From the NCBI GenBank assembly GCA_944470555.2, contig OX104130.1, positions 67,213,160-67,277,159 on the forward strand: DNA of 64,000 bases. The letters run 5' to 3'. Each line of letters begins with the position of its first letter. Positions within the stretch are counted from its first letter, which is position 1. Shown one piece after another: positions 11,123 to 21,331 of the stretch. This stretch comes from Heterobilharzia americana. Its lineage: Eukaryota > Platyhelminthes > Trematoda > Strigeidida > Schistosomatidae. A program made the position numbers and the translations under genes. The notes under the pieces were generated by a model that ran no database searches, had not been told where the DNA came from, and was given only the letters and a program-made list of their open reading frames with translations.

Positions 11123-12406
11123 TTAATGAAAGTAACGTGAAAAATCATAGTAACCAGTACTACTAATATTATTGTTAATAGTAGTAGTATTAGTGTTAAC
11201 ACAAGTTGTAGCATTTTGTGTAACTAAATTACTCAAATCAAAATTGACAGCTGTGTTGTTTTGTGCAGAGCATGTAGACGAAGAATGAGACATTGACAAA
11301 GATGAAGATGACGCTGATGGAGAACATGGATTTTGTACAATTGTTGACGGTGTAGAAGAATTGGAAACTAGATGAAATTCAGAGTTGATTCTGCCTAATT
11401 GACCATAATTTATTGGTGTTGATTCATGAGAATTAAGCACTACATCAGAATCAGAGGATAACATACAAGATTTTGGTGTTAAGCTATGAGTTTGAATGAA
11501 ATTTGAAGAATTATTATTGTTATTGTTCCAAGCTGCAACGGCAGCAGCTGCTGCAGCTGCTGCTGCCATAGAAGATAGATGAGAAGTATTTGGGAGTACT
11601 TGTGGTAATAAGTGAGGTGTTGAACCGCCGTTATGACCAACAAAACCAGTAGAAGTGTTAACAATGCCATTATTAGGGAGAATAAATGCTGGGGGAGGAG
11701 GTGGGGAACCAATTCCAGAATCAGTTGAAAGGGTACTTGGCTGAGGATATGCCATTCCAGACCATATTAAAGGATTTGATTGATCATTCTTATAACTTTG
11801 TACTTGGTCAGTCGAATTCAACCATATTGGTTGGTAGTCTGAATCCCCAATTAAATGATTAAAAATATCCTTTGAATGAATTGCTTGAGGTTTGTCGATT
11901 AACTCTATTTCAGCCTGTTCTTCATTTCCATGAGGTAGATCAAATGAATCATTTCCATTGGATGTATGCACACTACGCAATAAACTGCTGGCAATAACAC
12001 CGTTATTTCTGATGTTAGTCATTTCAGGTAACTGATTATATGACAAACAAGTTAGTTTTGAAAATTCTAAATTCATAAATGGTGTTCGATCAACCTTGAA
12101 ATTCGATATAATATCATGATTGTCTTTACAATCAGAATTTCCACCATCATTATAACTGTTAACCGATATCAGTGTATCACTTGAGTTCAACTTATCAGAT
12201 AAATCATTCTGATCTGTATTCAATATTTGTGAATGTTTTAATTTATTTGTATGCGTGTTTGGCGGTGAATTTAAACGTGTCACATCATTTAAAACTGTAT
12301 AGGTTTCTGTTTCTCGAAGATGATTTGATGTATTCAACTGATGAGAATTTTCATTCAAACTGACAAATCGTTCCGAGTAGGTTGGTAGTTTTTTAGGGGA
12401 TGAAAG
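11123..12406 (-). CDS. pax6: Pax6 last coding exon (C-terminal Ser/Thr/Pro-rich region)
   Basis: This exon encodes residues 841-1267 and the TAA stop at 11125-11123. The acceptor is TTTTTGCAG ending at 12407, and splicing joins HQE to LSSPKKLP in phase 0. The region matches the position and character of the Pax6 transactivation tail: rich in Ser, Thr, Pro and Asn, with no folded domain visible. It carries an Ala run followed by an Asn run around 11510-11570 and a Ser-rich stretch near 11290-11350. It ends in YYDFSRYFH, and I do not see the closing motif usual in vertebrate Pax6. The assignment to pax6 rests on splice phase, strand and adjacency rather than on a conserved domain. Confidence 0.88.
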   Translation of the reverse strand, partial: LSSPKKLPTYSERFVSLNENSHQLNTSNHLRETETYTVLNDVTRLNSPPNTHTNKLKHSQILNTDQNDLSDKLNSSDTLISVNSYNDGGNSDCKDNHDIISNFKVDRTPFMNLEFSKLTCLSYNQLPEMTNIRNNGVIASSLLRSVHTSNGNDSFDLPHGNEEQAEIELIDKPQAIHSKDIFNHLIGDSDYQPIWLNSTDQVQSYKNDQSNPLIWSGMAYPQPSTLSTDSGIGSPPPPPAFILPNNGIVNTSTGFVGHNGGSTPHLLPQVLPNTSHLSSMAAAAAAAAAVAAWNNNNNNSSNFIQTHSLTPKSCMLSSDSDVVLNSHESTPINYGQLGRINSEFHLVSNSSTPSTIVQNPCSPSASSSSLSMSHSSSTCSAQNNTAVNFDLSNLVTQNATTCVNTNTTTINNNISSTGYYDFSRYFH

Positions 12407-13539
12407 CTGCAAAAAGATAACAAAAGGAAATACTTTTGGTACGACGCAACGTTTTGGTAATAATGACTGTTAGAAGAATCTTATACAATGGACTCATGTT
12501 TTACTAAGGTTAGGCAGGGAAACGGAGAAACTTTGTTAAGCTGGAAAAAAGCAAAAAAAAGAGGGACTGGACAAAAATTGAATTCCTCCTTATTCACAAT
12601 AGCACCTCCTTTCAGTTGTTCTTTGAGTAAAAATGGAAACCTTTCTGCCTCAAGTTGTAGGCAATGCTCTTAGTAAATCTTGCACCGTTATAAGCATAAG
12701 ATTTTGTAAAAGGTACACATGTCACCCAGCTACACTGATGAAAGTAGGTATATTATGGATGAACTTGTCATGAGTAATAAATTATCTGAAAGCAGGTAAT
12801 TTTTAATGAAAGCAAGGATTCAAGTCACAGCTGATATTTATTCGGACGTAAAAGATACAAAATTAGTAATTTTCTGTTTTTATGGCATTATCGATTATTG
12901 AGGAGAAGATTTTCTCCTGGTGAACACCATCACATTCATCCGCTTAGAGAAAAATTACTGAGATCTATCTGAGGATGGATTGTGCTTACATTCTATCACT
13001 ATTTCATAAAATTTGAAAACCACGAACCAGTTAATTCTTACAAAGTAGCTGAATATTAATGTAATCTCCATAATAAGTGATTTCCCTGGACTTCACCCTG
13101 CAAAGAATCGTTGGTGTAAGCTTCTGCAGAGTGCCAAATTGAGATAGAACAACTGTCCAGTGTTCACTAACTCCTTGACTGATACCTATCTCTTATGAAA
13201 ACTCCTGAAATATATCATTTCTCTGTAAACCTGTGGAATGACTTTAGACTTTTATTCATCATAAGATTATTCAATAAAGTACTTCAGAATTCATGACAAT
13301 ACTACTTTCAATATTTGTGACTACAAGATTTAGTATCAAGGTGTAAGAGACTATTGCTAATTTTTTTATTTACTTACATAACTTTGAATGAGTAGACTGT
13401 TGACCTGGTGAATGTAAATTATCCACTTTATTGATAGATTTATACGTCACTGATGTAGATAAAAAATCTGATTGGGATGAGAAATCAAGTTCGCTATCAG
13501 TGCGGGTTACTTTTTACTAGAAAGCTTTAGATTTCATAC
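12407..13539. other. Intron sequence of pax6
   Basis: The 3' two-thirds of the intron 14046-12407. No further repeat or exon is seen; small open frames here are unsupported. Confidence 0.6.
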
Positions 13540-13770
13540 ACTGACTGATCACTGGAGAGCAACTAATCTCATATTATGTAGTCCTGAGTGCTGATCGAAT
13601 TCTGTCTATCATTCCGCAATATGACCACCAGCCTAGGAAAGTTGCCCTCGTGGTGGACTTGGATGGGTGCTAGTTGGTTGAGAGCAATCAGCAAGAAGCC
13701 CTTGATATAGGTTTCATGCTTGTTACCACTCGTCAGCAAGGCGTATCTACAATCTCTGTTTATATTTGTA
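13540..13770 (-). mobile_element. SINE-B copy in a pax6 intron
   Basis: On the minus strand it reads ribozyme, then GCTTCTTGCTGATTGCTC and CAACCAACTAG, then a segment (GAATTCGATCAGCACTCAGGAC) that in the 9736 copy lies before the tRNA-like head. It lies in the intron 14046-12407 and is co-oriented with pax6. Confidence 0.7.
13698..13741 (-). ncRNA. Hammerhead motif with intact core, sense to pax6 in an intron (SINE-B)
   Basis: CTGACGA (13736-13730), GAAA (13715-13712) and the triplet ATC (13706-13704) are all present. Stem II has three pairs, one G-U. Stem I has CCTT/AAGG beyond a first G/A mismatch. Stem III is weak, so self-cleavage may need dimers or may be lost. Confidence 0.6.
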
Positions 13771-14046
13771 ACATCGTGCTTTATATGTTTATCTCAGATA
13801 TACAGCAATCAAGATTCATTTCTACTTAAATCCAGTAGTATCCCACTATAAATGTCTCGAGAAAAGGGAGGCGATTATTACTTAGTCACACAGGTGACCC
13901 AGAACTCGACTATTTGAATGCGGTAACAATCCGTGAAATTCAGTCACCGACCTTTGGAAGAATATCATTCATGGGTAGGTGTTATAATAAAATGTTTACC
14001 TTTAAAATATCTGACCGTACATCGGTATTTCATTAGAAGTACTTAC

Positions 14047-14534
14047 CTCTTGATGAACTGGTGTAGGCATATACGACCAATTCATATTCACATGTTCTTT
14101 TCTGTCAATATTCATTTGTTCGCGCTGTTGTTGCTGCTGGCGATTCTGTGGAGTAATTAACTGATGATAATTGTGATAAACAGGTGAATGATGATGATGA
14201 TTTAGTTCTAAGAAATTATCTGAATGAATATGATCATAATCAAATTTCTGTTTAATCATATTTAACTGACCCAACTCATCGTTATTTCGTACATAATCTT
14301 GTGTTTTACTGATCATTGAACAATTGATTCCATACTGTTGGTCATTGCTTTGATTCTCATCTAAACTAGGCGTACGTGATTTTTCTTGTTTATTTGAGTT
14401 TAACTCTTTACCTTCACGTCTCCATTTTGCGCGGCGATTCGAAAACCAAACCTGTATACGTGATTCTGGTAATAGCATAGATTGTGCAAGTTGTTCTCTA
14501 ATCAATAAATCAGGGTAATGTGTACGTTCGAATT
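14047..14534 (-). CDS. pax6: Pax6 exon: rest of the homeodomain
   Basis: This exon encodes residues 678-840. It starts with AA completing Glu19 of the homeodomain, then [17 protein letters not shown] and [16 protein letters not shown]. Trp48, Phe49, Asn51 and Arg53 of the recognition helix are present. Position 50 is Ser, as in Pax proteins and unlike most paired-like homeodomains (Gln) or bicoid (Lys). The acceptor CTTTCAG ends at 14535 and the donor GTAAGT starts at 14046, after CAT-CAA-GAG (HQE). After the homeodomain (residues 660-719 in total) come a His run (LNHHHHSP) and a Gln run (QQQQQ), so the DNA there is repetitive. The 874-bp intron before this exon contains an inverted pair of Sm-alpha SINEs. 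Confidence 0.95.
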
Positions 14535-14836
14535 CTGAAAGTAGAAAGTGACAATACTGATAACAATAAGTTAAGCGCACAATTGTACACAGTTATTGAA
14601 ACTATGATTAGGAACAGGAAAATAACTCACAAAATTTTCTCTGAATTCTGGAAACTTAGTAGCAATCTTATCGATGTACTGTATGGATGCAAAACTGGAT
14701 GGTTAGCTGTTGAAGCGGACATCAAATCTTGGAACCAGCCGACTAAAGTATTAGATTTCAGATTATTCCTATTAAACATGTTTTGAAATTGAAATCTATA
14801 TTGGTATGAACTATGCTTGAAGTAATTTGATTGGTG

Positions 14837-14935
14837 GTGGCTAGCAGAGGAGTCCACGATGGGCATTTCGTCCCATTTAGGACACGTCAGTTGGGTGTAC
14901 CTGGACCTTAATGACTGATGTTGCTGTCACTGTAA
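14837..14935 (-). mobile_element. Sm-alpha-like SINE fragment, left half of an inverted pair
   Basis: The minus-strand ribozyme region has CTGACGT at 14890-14884 (A9 lost) and GAAA at 14869-14866, with stem II GTCC/GGAC kept. The pax6 intron between the two homeodomain exons contains it. Confidence 0.7.
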
Positions 14936-14944
14936 ATGATATCC

Positions 14945-15250
14945 GTTTCACAAGAGATGACTTTGGCGTCCCATTGATCTAGTGGGTAACCTTTTGCTAT
15001 TTGAAGCAATTTGAACGAGGTTCGAGTCTCAGTAAGAACAAGTTCATTCAGTAGGGTTCAGGTACATTCAGCTGACGAGTAAGAAACAGGACGAAACGTG
15101 CATCCTGGATCCGTCTAACAGCCACAACCAAGCAAATTACCATGATAAATGTTTAGGCAATATCGAAGGATCCGTAAAGAAGCCCATATGGTAGCAGAGG
15201 TTGAACAATTCGATCCAGAATAACTACAGGAAATTACAAGCACCAATAAG
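14945..15250 (+). mobile_element. Sm-alpha-like SINE, near full length, right half of an inverted pair
   Basis: An A-box-like segment (TTGATCTAGTGGGTAACC, about 14978) and B box GAGGTTCGAGTCTCAG (about 15016) precede a ribozyme with intact core. A full tail follows, ending near GGAAATTACAAGC. This is one of the most complete copies and lies antisense in a pax6 intron. Confidence 0.82.
15065..15112 (+). ncRNA. Hammerhead ribozyme motif, core intact (Sm-alpha)
   Basis: CTGACGA (15072-15078), GAAA (15093-15096) and the triplet ATC (15102-15104) are present. Stem I is six pairs (ATTCAG with CTGGAT, one G-U). Stem II is reduced to two Watson-Crick pairs followed by A/G mismatches. Confidence 0.65.
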
Positions 15251-15408
15251 TAATATACATGAAATACTTCTACGTTTGTTAAATATGATTGTGCTATAGT
15301 GATTACTGCGAAATTGAAGCTTTAAAGACTAAATATGTCAAAATTCGGTATTCTATGGTTCTGCTTCCTGATAACTAAATTACCTACGGAATATGATAAG
15401 ATACCCAC

Positions 15409-15927
15409 CTTCTTCTAGTATTTCCAACTGTTCAGGTGTGAAAGCTGTCCTATTTCTTCCTGACTTTTTACTTTCATTAGGATTGGTTGCAGAATTTTCT
15501 TCACGTTTTGATTTTTCATATATCTTATCCTCAGAAATTGAAGATGTGTGAGTTGATGATTTGTTAATCTCACAAGTGATCCCTTCATATCTATCTGCAG
15601 AATGTTGACTTGAACAGTGTTGAGAGTTGTTTTTATTACGGACCTGAGAAAAATTCTCTTTACCATATGTTTTCATCAGTACTTCCATAGGTGTTGAACA
15701 AATTTTAGGATTATTATCAGTGATTTGACTCGTAACAGATGGAGTAAAATCAGGAGCAGAGAAAGTTTGTTTTGAGCAGATATTTGATATAAGACTTCCA
15801 CAAGTATTGTAAGAATTGGACTGCATTTTTTGTAGCACAGACTGACCATTAGAATTCTCCACTTTACATAATTCCATATTTCCTGTTGACTGGTCTATTT
15901 GACCTTCAGATGAATTGACGACCGTAT
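15409..15927 (-). CDS. pax6: Pax6 exon: linker end and homeodomain N-terminal arm/helix 1
   Basis: This exon encodes residues 505-677 plus the first base of codon 678. The acceptor ACACAG ends at 15928 and the donor GTGGGT starts at 15408. The first two bases (AT) complete an Asn codon with the A left by the preceding exon, so the frame is kept. Most of the exon is Ser/Asn/Lys-rich linker. It ends with GRNRTAFTPEQLEILEE, homeodomain positions 2-18 with the N-terminal arm RNRTAF typical of Pax6. Codon 19 of the homeodomain is split G|AA over the intron. The exon would read on for only 12 residues without splicing, so splicing at 15409 is needed to give a homeodomain. Confidence 0.93.
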
Positions 15928-16204
15928 CTGTGTTTTTTTAAAAATACAGAAAGATGGAAGTAATTAAGCAACGAAAGTATACAGTAAATGTAAACAGACA
16001 GCAACAATGAAAAGTGGCAAATCGGTCCTGATTTAAAACCCACTAAAGAAACAGTCAAGAAGTCTCATCGGTTTTCATAGCTGGATCATCCATATAAACA
16101 CCAAGAATATTCAGTCTACTTCTAAGTCTAAGTTCTACATAAAAAAACTGTTACCTCGAATTCAGTTCCTTTAAGATAGGCAAATGCACAGGTCACAAAA
16201 TAAA

Positions 16205-16410
16205 ACACCATACTATACCCTTCGTACAAGTGGCTGTCATGATTCACTGGCCTATTGGTTAACACTCTGCTGTTTGAAGGGGCTTGTCACGTGTCCAAGT
16301 CATCGTGGGAGAAATATCCCCCACTGGGAAGAAGTTACGTCCAACTGACGAGTCCCAGATAGGATGAAAAGTCTCCCGAATCGCACTGCTAGCTACCATG
16401 TATCAATAAT
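16205..16410 (+). mobile_element. Sm-alpha-like SINE
   Basis: The head includes TTCACTGGCCTATTGGTTAACAC. The ribozyme has CTGACGA (16345-16351), stem II GTCC/GGAT (one G-U pair) and GAAA (16366-16369), but the stem III/cleavage region (AAGTCTCCCGAAT) has diverged. All scorable core residues remain. Confidence 0.75.
16340..16385 (+). ncRNA. Hammerhead motif, core kept but cleavage region diverged (Sm-alpha)
   Basis: CTGACGA and GAAA are intact. Stem II pairs, with one wobble. The sequence after GAAA no longer resembles the family's CGCGCRTC, so the cleavage site is uncertain. Confidence 0.45.
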
Positions 16411-16439
16411 ATCAAACGCATTTCATTGTTTTCAAAATA

Positions 16440-16490
16440 GTTTATATCATGGTGTTAGAGAACTAATAAAGTTCCGGAAGCGTTGGAAGT
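16440..16490. mobile_element. SINE-C fragment, left of the RTE insertion
   Basis: GTTAGAGAACTAATAAAGTTCC matches the outer ends of the SINE-C copies at 8110 and 53050. The other half resumes at 19919 after the RTE element. Confidence 0.55.
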
Positions 16491-19400
16491 AACCTCGCCT
16501 AGTTAACTAGTTCATTAGTTTACTAACCGGTCTTAAGCCCGGATAAAGAGGGAAGGTTGAGGATAGGGCTAGCAACCCTACCCCGGAAAACCAATCTAGT
16601 CGCTAAAGAAATTTCAAAGCACAGAGAAAACAAAAAATAAAAATAAACTTATCCTTCTCTGAAATCGAAGAGAAGAAATGACGCCGGTTGGTGAAAGACT
16701 TCGGGAATCCAGTTAGCCGATGTGTCTTCTCTTCTCTCTACGCAAGCGAAAGTAAGGATGAGGACATGGGATGTCCGAACAATGTTTGAAAATGGCTGGC
16801 AAGGCTGCCCAGATTGCAAAAGAGATGAGAAGGTATGGCACTGAAGTGATAGAAATCTATGAGGAGTCAGTAGATGGAATGGAAGTGGACTCTCCAAACT
16901 GTCAACTGGAGAAGAGTCAATAATCTACTCCAATATTGTCACCCAGACGACAACCCCGAGCACACTGAGTTATGGATGATATCCCTAAGAGTATCAATTG
17001 TTCTCATACAGTGGGAACCAATCGCCTCCTTTTGGGATCATGACAGCAATACTCAAATCAAAAGGAATGAAAGTTACAAACATAAAACGCTACGCTGCGG
17101 ATCAAAAGAAGGAGGAGGAATTCTACAAACAAGTGACATCAGTGATGGAAAAGACTCTACTTCAGATGGTGACATCGAAATTCCAATGAGTTACATGAAG
17201 GCCAAACTGGGAGCAGACAGCTCAGGACAGAACTCATCATAGGTCGAGAAGTACTCGGTGAATTGAATGAAAACGGAGAACTGTTTGCAAACTTCTGTGC
17301 ATTCAGTCATTTGGTGATTGAATGCAGTGTGTACAAACACAAGGATATTCACTAAGTGACAAGGATTTGATCTCACCAGATGGACATATTGCACTAAAAA
17401 TCAGATCGACTTCATCTCAATGTGAAGCAAGTGGAGATGGAGACGCAGCCTACTGGACACAAGATTAAATCATGAAGAGGAGCAGATGTAGGTTCACATC
17501 ACTCACTGTCTAGTGTACGGAACCTTCAAAATCAAGTTGAAAGCCTTCAATGATGATAGACCACAGTTCAAGCTGAACACCCAGAACAGAAACTGAACTG
17601 AAGGACGAAACTATAAAAGACATCATCACATCAGTCGTCAGGAAAAAATGAGAGACACTAAGCAACATACGTGAAGAAACCTGCGTGGGAGAGCACTGGA
17701 ACTCTTTGAAAGAGACGCGGAAGGAAACCTGCACAACCGTATTAGGAAAGAAGAAAAACAGGACAAGGAATGGATCTCGACGTAGGCATAGAAGCTGATA
17801 AAGGAGGGAGAGTAAGATGGTGAAGCAGAAGGTGAACCACTGCAGTGCAGTGCAGGTATGAATAAAGAAAAGAGGAACTGAGTACAACGTACAAAACCCT
17901 GGACAAAGAAGTGAAGAAGAGTGTGCATAAAGATAATAGACACTTCTAAGACACACTGGCAGGTGAAGTAGAACAGGCTGCAGGTAAGAGGGACAGAAAC
18001 CTGACAACATTGTATCAAATAACCAGGTTACTATCCGGGAGGGAAGAGATCAACTCAAACGAAACCAATGAAAGGTAGTGAAAGAAACTTAGTTACCATC
18101 AAAGAAGATAAACAAAGGAGATGATGGGCTGAATACTTCAAAAAGCTCTTGAATCGACCACTACCACCACCTGCAACTCGTCCAGAAATACCATCAGCAA
18201 CGGCAGAACTACCACCGAACACATACTCTCCAACAAAAGCAGAAGTTCAGAATGCCATAAAACTGCTGAAATCTGTGAAAGTAGCAGGACCAGGTGGAAT
18301 TCCTCCAGAAGCACTGAAAACAGACTCAGAGATAAGAGTGGACATGCTCACACCACAACTGCAGAAGGTTTGAAAGGAAGGAAAGGTACCTGCTCACTGA
18401 TTGGAAGAAGGGCTACTTTGTCAAACTCCCGAAGAAGGGCGACCTAAGTGTTTGCAAGAACTGACGCTTAATCATGCTCATGTCCACTCCAAGCAAATAT
18501 TATTCCAAATCATCCTGGAGGGACTAAAAGGTGCTCTGGATTCACAGTTACCACCGAAACAGGCTGGCTGGTTGAATTCAGGACGAACAAATCATGTGTG
18601 TATCAAATTGCAACGATACGCTACGCATGATTGTAGAACAGAGTATAGAATGCCAGTCTACTTAACTCTACCTCAACTTCATCGGCGTTTAAAAGGCCTT
18701 TGATTGCATCGACCAAGAATTAATTTGGCAGGCAGCTGCTTCAACACTACAATTTTAGTGCCACAAACCTTTATCAGCCTCATTCAACAGCAGCTATATG
18801 CTATATTATGCCACATGCTATATGCCAAGTAATTCACAATGGAAGGCTTAGTGATGCCTTTGAGGTGAAGACGGGAGTAAGACAAGGTTGCCGTCTACTG
18901 TAGCTGACGATCTTCTTGACTGTGGTTTACTGGAGTGGATCATACAACAAACTGTGAAAAGTGAGTGGATGGGCATACTCTGTTTGATCGATGAGAAGAC
19001 CCTCGTAGATTTAGATTTCGCCAATGACGATTTATGTCTAATGTAGAATACGGCACAAACTCGAACATCTACGGGCAAAACTAACAAGTTGGCAGAAGAG
19101 GCAAAGCAGCGAAGGAAGACAGCACTTCCGGTGAACATAGAGAAGACAGGAGTGATGAAGATACCAAACCAACAACAGCAAGTGGCACGGATCACCATCA
19201 GTGGGAGAAATCTCAAGTAAGTAGTCTCTTCCACCTAACTAGACAAGGCAGCATCGTCTCAACTACAGGCAGCGGCGACACAGATAAGCACGTCAAAGCC
19301 AGGACTGGAAAGATAGTAAGACAGACCTTCCTTCATTAATCTGAAATCAGTGTGGAGATCTACTCCACTGCACTCAGCATAAGGCGTCAACAACATCCGG

Positions 19401-19905
19401 ATTTTCAAAACTAATGTCAGTCGGGTCACTGCTTCTGTGATGGTTGAGAGACTTGGGACGTTGCGAAAAGCATTCCCAAAAATCTACAGACACACATCAT
19501 CAACAGCTGCCTACGCTAGCACGATACTGAAGATCAGATGGCCAGAATAATAAGAGTCAGCAAGAAGGAACTCACTCTGGCTGGCTGGCTGGCAACGAAC
19601 CAACCAAGAACCCATCGCCCAAAAAATATGCAGAAGAAAGTGGAGATGGATTGGATTGGACATACACTGAGAAGACGGTTTGGGAACATCATGCACCAGG
19701 CCCTTGAGTGCAACCCAAAGGGAAAACAGCGAGTTGGGCCCCAGAGGGTGACATGGAGGAGATCGTGTGAGGAAAAAATGAAAGGTTGTTGTGAGTAGTG
19801 GAGCGAGGTTGAAAAGATTGCAGAGAAGAGAGTGAAATAGAGACGTGCTACTGAAGCCGTATGTTGCACCAGGAACCCAAGGGACAAATAATAAATAATA
19901 AAAGT
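16491..19905 (+). mobile_element. RTE-clade (SR2-like) retrotransposon, full length but decayed, in a pax6 intron
   Basis: The 5' end is AACCTCGCCTAGTTAACTAG and the 3' end is AGGAACCCAAGGGACAAATAATAAATAATA. AAGC(G/A)TTGGAAGT flanks it at 16478-16490 and 19906-19918, a 13-base target-site duplication with one mismatch. Endonuclease and RT remnants are recognisable (GPGGIPPEALKTDSE near 18285, the GVRQG region near 18880, PQRVTWRRSCEEKM near 19740) but are full of frameshifts and stops. The target was a SINE-C copy whose halves lie at 16440-16490 and 19919-20010. The element lies antisense to pax6 in the intron 21331-15928. Confidence 0.86.
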
Positions 19906-19918
19906 AAGCATTGGAAGT

Positions 19919-20010
19919 GCATCCGCACCTCTGAGGAATCACAGACCGTGAGGAAACAACTATCCAGAGCATTTAGTTTTCCAATATTCACCAAAATGAT
20001 GTAGATATGT
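19919..20010 (+). mobile_element. SINE-C fragment, right of the RTE insertion, with hammerhead
   Basis: It continues the SINE-C sequence cut by the RTE insertion, with the hammerhead described at 19926-19971 and the family's ATGATGTAGATAT-type end. Confidence 0.55.
19926..19971 (+). ncRNA. Hammerhead motif with replaced stem II (SINE-C)
   Basis: CTGAGGA (19931-19937) and GAAA (19953-19956) flank a stem II of TCAC (19939-19942) with GTGA (19948-19951), a sequence unlike other copies but perfectly paired behind an A/G mismatch. The triplet is ATC at 19962-19964. Stem I is poor. Confidence 0.5.
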
Positions 20011-20898
20011 GACGAAAACTTGTATGAACCCAGTCAATTCCTTCAAAACCGCCGATTAAATTAAATTTCACTGTTTCGTAAAGAATAATAATGGAATATT
20101 GGACTTCAGTTTAATTCTCTTTGGCACTCATCAGTTGTATTTCCTCACGTTTTGGTGGTTGTTAGTACTTATACTGGGAATTAAACACAGTAACTTTCAC
20201 TTCGAGTGTTAAGTTTTTATCCACTGCATCACTGATTCACCATAAGCACTACATATTCCTAATATTATCGTCTGTATCAGAAATAAACACGTTAACCCTT
20301 ATTTTGAAGCGACTAAAAGAAACCCATATTATTCGGTTGGCAGTTATATTTATAAGTCGCTGTAATACATTCCCTTATCTCAAGGCAGTAGCCTTAAGTT
20401 TGAACCATTCTCTTATATTCTCTATCGTAGATCAAAGCACTTCGCTGGCCTTTCAGACAGTGTATTGTTCTAATTGAGGCTTGTCAGTTGTATCTGCCTG
20501 CATCTCTATGCTTGATAGTGTTTCCTTAAGAAACTCAAAAAGAGTACCCATCACTTCAAACCCCAAAGGATTTTTCACTAGGCTACTGAACCATGCGAGT
20601 CACACGTTGTGCAACGGTTAGCACTAGTTATTTGTTGAGGCTTTTCGTTTCCTCATGGGTATCTTTCTATATGCTAAGACAGACTGGTGAATTCTTTCAA
20701 CACAAGATTACAAATATAAATAAGCAATTTAAGCTATGTCCCATATCATCTTGAAGTATCTCAACTAACTATCCTATCGGTAAAAAGTTGTCTAAATTAA
20801 ACAATGACGTACTAATTTCATTTCAAGGTTTCATCATGAACAGATCATCATAAGACTGTTCATGAACTGACGTTTTGAACATGAAATCGATCACTATC

Positions 20899-21210
20899 TA
20901 TTGATATACTTGTAATTGTCGGTTGTTTTATTGTCCGACCTCTGTTGGCATATGCGCTCCTATGCGGATGCTTCGACATTGCCTGAACGTTAATTATGAT
21001 AATTCGCTTGGTTGTGGTTAGCAGAAAAATCCAGGACATGCGTTTCGTCCTATTCGGGACTTGTCAGGTGAATATACCTGCACCACAACCAAGCAAATTA
21101 TCATAATTAACATTCAGCAAAATTGAGGCATCCTCATAAGAGCCCAGATGCCAATAGACGTTGAACAATTCGATCCAACAGAACAACCGACAATTACAAG
21201 TATATCAATA
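20899..21210. mobile_element. Sm-alpha tail hairpin with a hammerhead in the loop
   Basis: Arms 20899-21017 and 21083-21210 are inverted copies of the Sm-alpha tail. The outermost 29 bases match perfectly (TATTGATATACTTGTAATTG and its complement). The 65-base loop holds a minus-strand ribozyme region: CTGACAA at 21067-21061 (G8 changed to A) and GAAA at 21046-21043, with stem II intact. It lies in the pax6 intron 21331-15928. Confidence 0.8.
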
Positions 21211-21331
21211 AATAGTAATAACTAATATGTATTGTACAAGAAGTGGTTATCGTGCCTACGTGATAGATTTCATATGATACTGTAAATTCCTGTGACACAT
21301 CACATCATCACTACTGAATATTTCAACTTAC

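Noticed and set aside
14627..14866. 79-residue minus-strand frame in the pax6 intron
   Set aside because: Flanking exons join in phase without it, and it overlaps an Sm-alpha fragment.
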